Shown: one piece after another, positions 14,830-16,103 of the stretch
Layout: each line of letters opens with the position of its first letter
Numbering within the stretch: the stretch's first letter is position 1
DNA from: an uncultured bacterium
Lineage (GTDB): Bacteria > Bacteroidota > Bacteroidia > Bacteroidales > Bacteroidaceae
NCBI GenBank assembly: GCA_905215575.1
Contig: CAJMQV010000029.1
Location: 1-16,103, forward strand
Length of the DNA: 16,103 nt
Reading direction: 5' to 3'
The notes under the pieces: generated by a model
What the model was told of the DNA's origin: nothing
What the model saw: the letters and a program-made list of their open reading frames with translations, nothing else
The model's database searches: none
Position numbers and translations under genes: made by a program

Positions 14830-15930
14830 ATGAAAAATTTTACTTTGTTTAGAAGTTTGGCTTTTGTTGTAGCTTTACTTTTTGTAGGAACTGCTTTTGC
14901 TCAGGGTACTGGTGAAAGTGAAGAAAAAGCTTATAGCGTTGCCGAAGCTCAGGCTGCTTATGTTGACGGACAGAAACAATCAGTTTGGGTAAAAGGTTAT
15001 ATTGTAGGATATGTAGATGGAGGATCATTAGAAGATGGATCGAGATTTGATTTGACAAGTGGAAAAGTTTCTGCTTCTAATATCTTGTTAGCGGATTCAA
15101 AAGAAGAAACGGATTATAAGAAATGTATTCCTGTTCAGTTGAAGTCTGGTACTGATTTTCGTTCTGCTGTGAACTTGATCGATAATCCACAAAATCTGGG
15201 AAAAGAATTGGTTTTGCAGGCTAGTTTGGAAAAATATTTTTTAGTTGCAGGTTTGAAGGATCCGGTAACAGAGTATTATCTTGATGGCGAGTCTGGTACA
15301 GTTGATCCAACTCCAACTGAAACTTATACTTATAAGAAAGTGACAACAGTTGAATCAGGTAATACTTATCTCCTTGTTGCACCAGTTGATGACTCTTTGT
15401 TTGTTGCAAATAATTTGAATGAATCTTATAGTTATGGCTATTTCTATTGTGATAAAGTAGAAGGCGCAGAGAAAACGATGATTGAGTTGAAGAAATCAAC
15501 TAATAATTTTGTTTTGACTGCAGTAGATGGTGGTTATACTATTCAGGATTCATACGGCCGTTATTTGTATATGAGTGGAAACTATAATTCTTTTAATGTT
15601 TCTGCCGAAAGAGTGGATGGAGATGTATGGACTGTTGATGAAAATTCGGATGGTACTTTCAAAATTACAAACGTAGCAAAAGGTAAGTATATGCAATATT
15701 CTTTGCAGTATCATAGCTATGGTGCTTACACATCTGAAAGTGGTGTAATGCCTTATTTGTATCAGTTGGAAAACTCCTCTACTGGTATTGATGTTGTTGA
15801 AGGGGAAAATAATGCACCAGTTGAAGTTTATACTCTGAATGGTGTTAAGGTAGGTTCTTCTTTGGACGGCTTGAATAAGGGCATCTATTTGGTTAAGAAA
15901 GGAAATAAAGTGCAGAAAGTACTGAAGTAA
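14830..15930 (+). CDS. Secreted DUF6359 protein with C-terminal sorting-like domain
   Basis: A 366-residue exported protein. A Sec signal peptide (MKNFTLFRSLAFVVALLFVGTAFA, cut near 24) leads to a DUF6359-like, probably OB-fold domain (about 34-152: YSVAEAQAAYVDG, VWVKGYIVGYV, SNILLADSKEETDYKKCIPVQL, NPQNLGKELVLQASLEKYF, GLKDPVTEYYL). A short Thr/Pro linker (153-167) joins a beta-rich, Tyr/Gly-rich region (about 176-312) with repeated short strands such as YLLVAPVDD, GYTIQDSYGRYLYMSG and FKITNVAKGKYMQYS, possibly a trefoil-like binding domain. The last 50 residues (STGIDVV to VQKVLK, with VEVYTLNGVKV and GLNKGIYLVKKG) resemble the type A sorting domain of type 9 secretion. I see no catalytic motif, so binding or surface assembly is more likely than an enzyme. 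The gene has its own promoter and terminator and is clearly richer in A+T than its neighbours, which may point to transfer or recent expansion. Domain names are from memory. Confidence 0.85.
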   Translation: MKNFTLFRSLAFVVALLFVGTAFAQGTGESEEKAYSVAEAQAAYVDGQKQSVWVKGYIVGYVDGGSLEDGSRFDLTSGKVSASNILLADSKEETDYKKCIPVQLKSGTDFRSAVNLIDNPQNLGKELVLQASLEKYFLVAGLKDPVTEYYLDGESGTVDPTPTETYTYKKVTTVESGNTYLLVAPVDDSLFVANNLNESYSYGYFYCDKVEGAEKTMIELKKSTNNFVLTAVDGGYTIQDSYGRYLYMSGNYNSFNVSAERVDGDVWTVDENSDGTFKITNVAKGKYMQYSLQYHSYGAYTSESGVMPYLYQLENSSTGIDVVEGENNAPVEVYTLNGVKVGSSLDGLNKGIYLVKKGNKVQKVLK

Positions 15931-15966
15931 TATCTTAATGTGAACACTATTAATGGATATCTAGGT

Positions 15967-16004
15967 AAGGGGACAGGTGTGAAAACCTGTCCCCTTCGTT
16001 TTTT
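15967..16004 (+). terminator. Strong terminator after the DUF6359 gene
   Basis: A perfect 12-bp stem (AAGGGGACAGGT 15967-15978 with ACCTGTCCCCTT 15985-15996) around a 6-nt loop is followed by a run of T (cgtttttta, to about 16003). It is a textbook intrinsic terminator. Confidence 0.92.
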
Positions 16005-16103
16005 ATAGTGGCTGGGTGGGCATTAGATGAATTTGCTTTTGGCAGGTGTGTCTTAATACAGAAATACTTCACACCGTTTTAACAATTAAAAGATTAAAAT
16101 GGG
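16005..16103. other. Intergenic end of window, possible next gene start
   Basis: Nothing is identified here with confidence. An inverted repeat GGTGTG (16045-16050) / CACACC (16070-16075) with a 19-nt spacer is present but not followed by a clear T-run. An ATG at 16099-16101 after an A-rich stretch could open a new plus-strand gene, but only 5 bases remain. Confidence 0.3.

Noticed and set aside
16045..16075. Inverted repeat GGTGTG/CACACC as terminator or operator
   Set aside because: The 6-bp arms with a 19-nt spacer can occur by chance and no clear T-run follows; it is noted only as part of the intergenic end.
1..16103. CRISPR arrays, tRNA or rRNA genes, insertion sequences, prophage or defence genes
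   Set aside because: I looked for direct repeats with regular spacing, cloverleaf-like GC-rich segments, transposase motifs and terminal inverted repeats and saw none.

Overview
The window looks like chromosomal DNA of a Gram-negative member of the Bacteroidales (Bacteroides, Phocaeicola or a close relative). Evidence: several promoter-like sites fit the Bacteroides pattern (TAnnTTTG at -7, TTTG about 20 nt upstream); starts lack strong Shine-Dalgarno sequences; and the gene families are typical of the group (M60-like peptidase, HRDC-tailed PIF1-like helicase, 274-residue PyrF, lipoprotein LemA with a TPM partner, DUF5715, DUF6359). I cannot assign a species.

Layout, left to right. (1) 1-636 is the 3' end of an M60-like metallopeptidase gene, closed by a strong hairpin terminator. 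(2) 945-3107 is a single plus-strand helicase gene. It converges on the minus-strand operon to its right, and both share one long hairpin whose loop holds the helicase stop codon. (3) On the minus strand, 6493 down to 3159 reads purM, a 66-residue membrane protein, prfA, pyrF. It has a textbook promoter at 6531-6562. (4) Also on the minus strand, 12684 down to 6587 reads phoH, purC, menG/ubiE, aroE, an alpha/beta hydrolase, a TPM-domain protein and lemA. Gaps are from a 1-nt overlap to 44 nt, and a weak terminator ends the run just upstream of the purM promoter. (5) A divergent promoter region (12685-12770) drives phoH one way and a plus-strand pair the other way: a DUF5715 protein and a patatin-like phospholipase, followed by a strong terminator. 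(6) 14830-15930 is a separate, visibly AT-richer gene for a secreted DUF6359 protein with a C-terminal sorting-like domain, with its own promoter and terminator. (7) The last 99 bases are intergenic, with a possible gene start at the edge.

Functionally most of the window is core metabolism: purines (purM, purC), UMP (pyrF), shikimate/chorismate (aroE), menaquinone methylation (menG, which uses a chorismate-derived quinone), translation termination (prfA) and phosphate-starvation/RNA-type ATPase (phoH), plus a small envelope module (hydrolase, TPM, LemA). I see no mobile element, CRISPR array, tRNA or rRNA, and no convincing new multi-gene system. The most interesting points are a homopolymer A7 that puts the natural ATG of the DUF5715 gene out of frame, a zinc-DD-peptidase-like motif in that same protein, and the coding-embedded convergent terminator.
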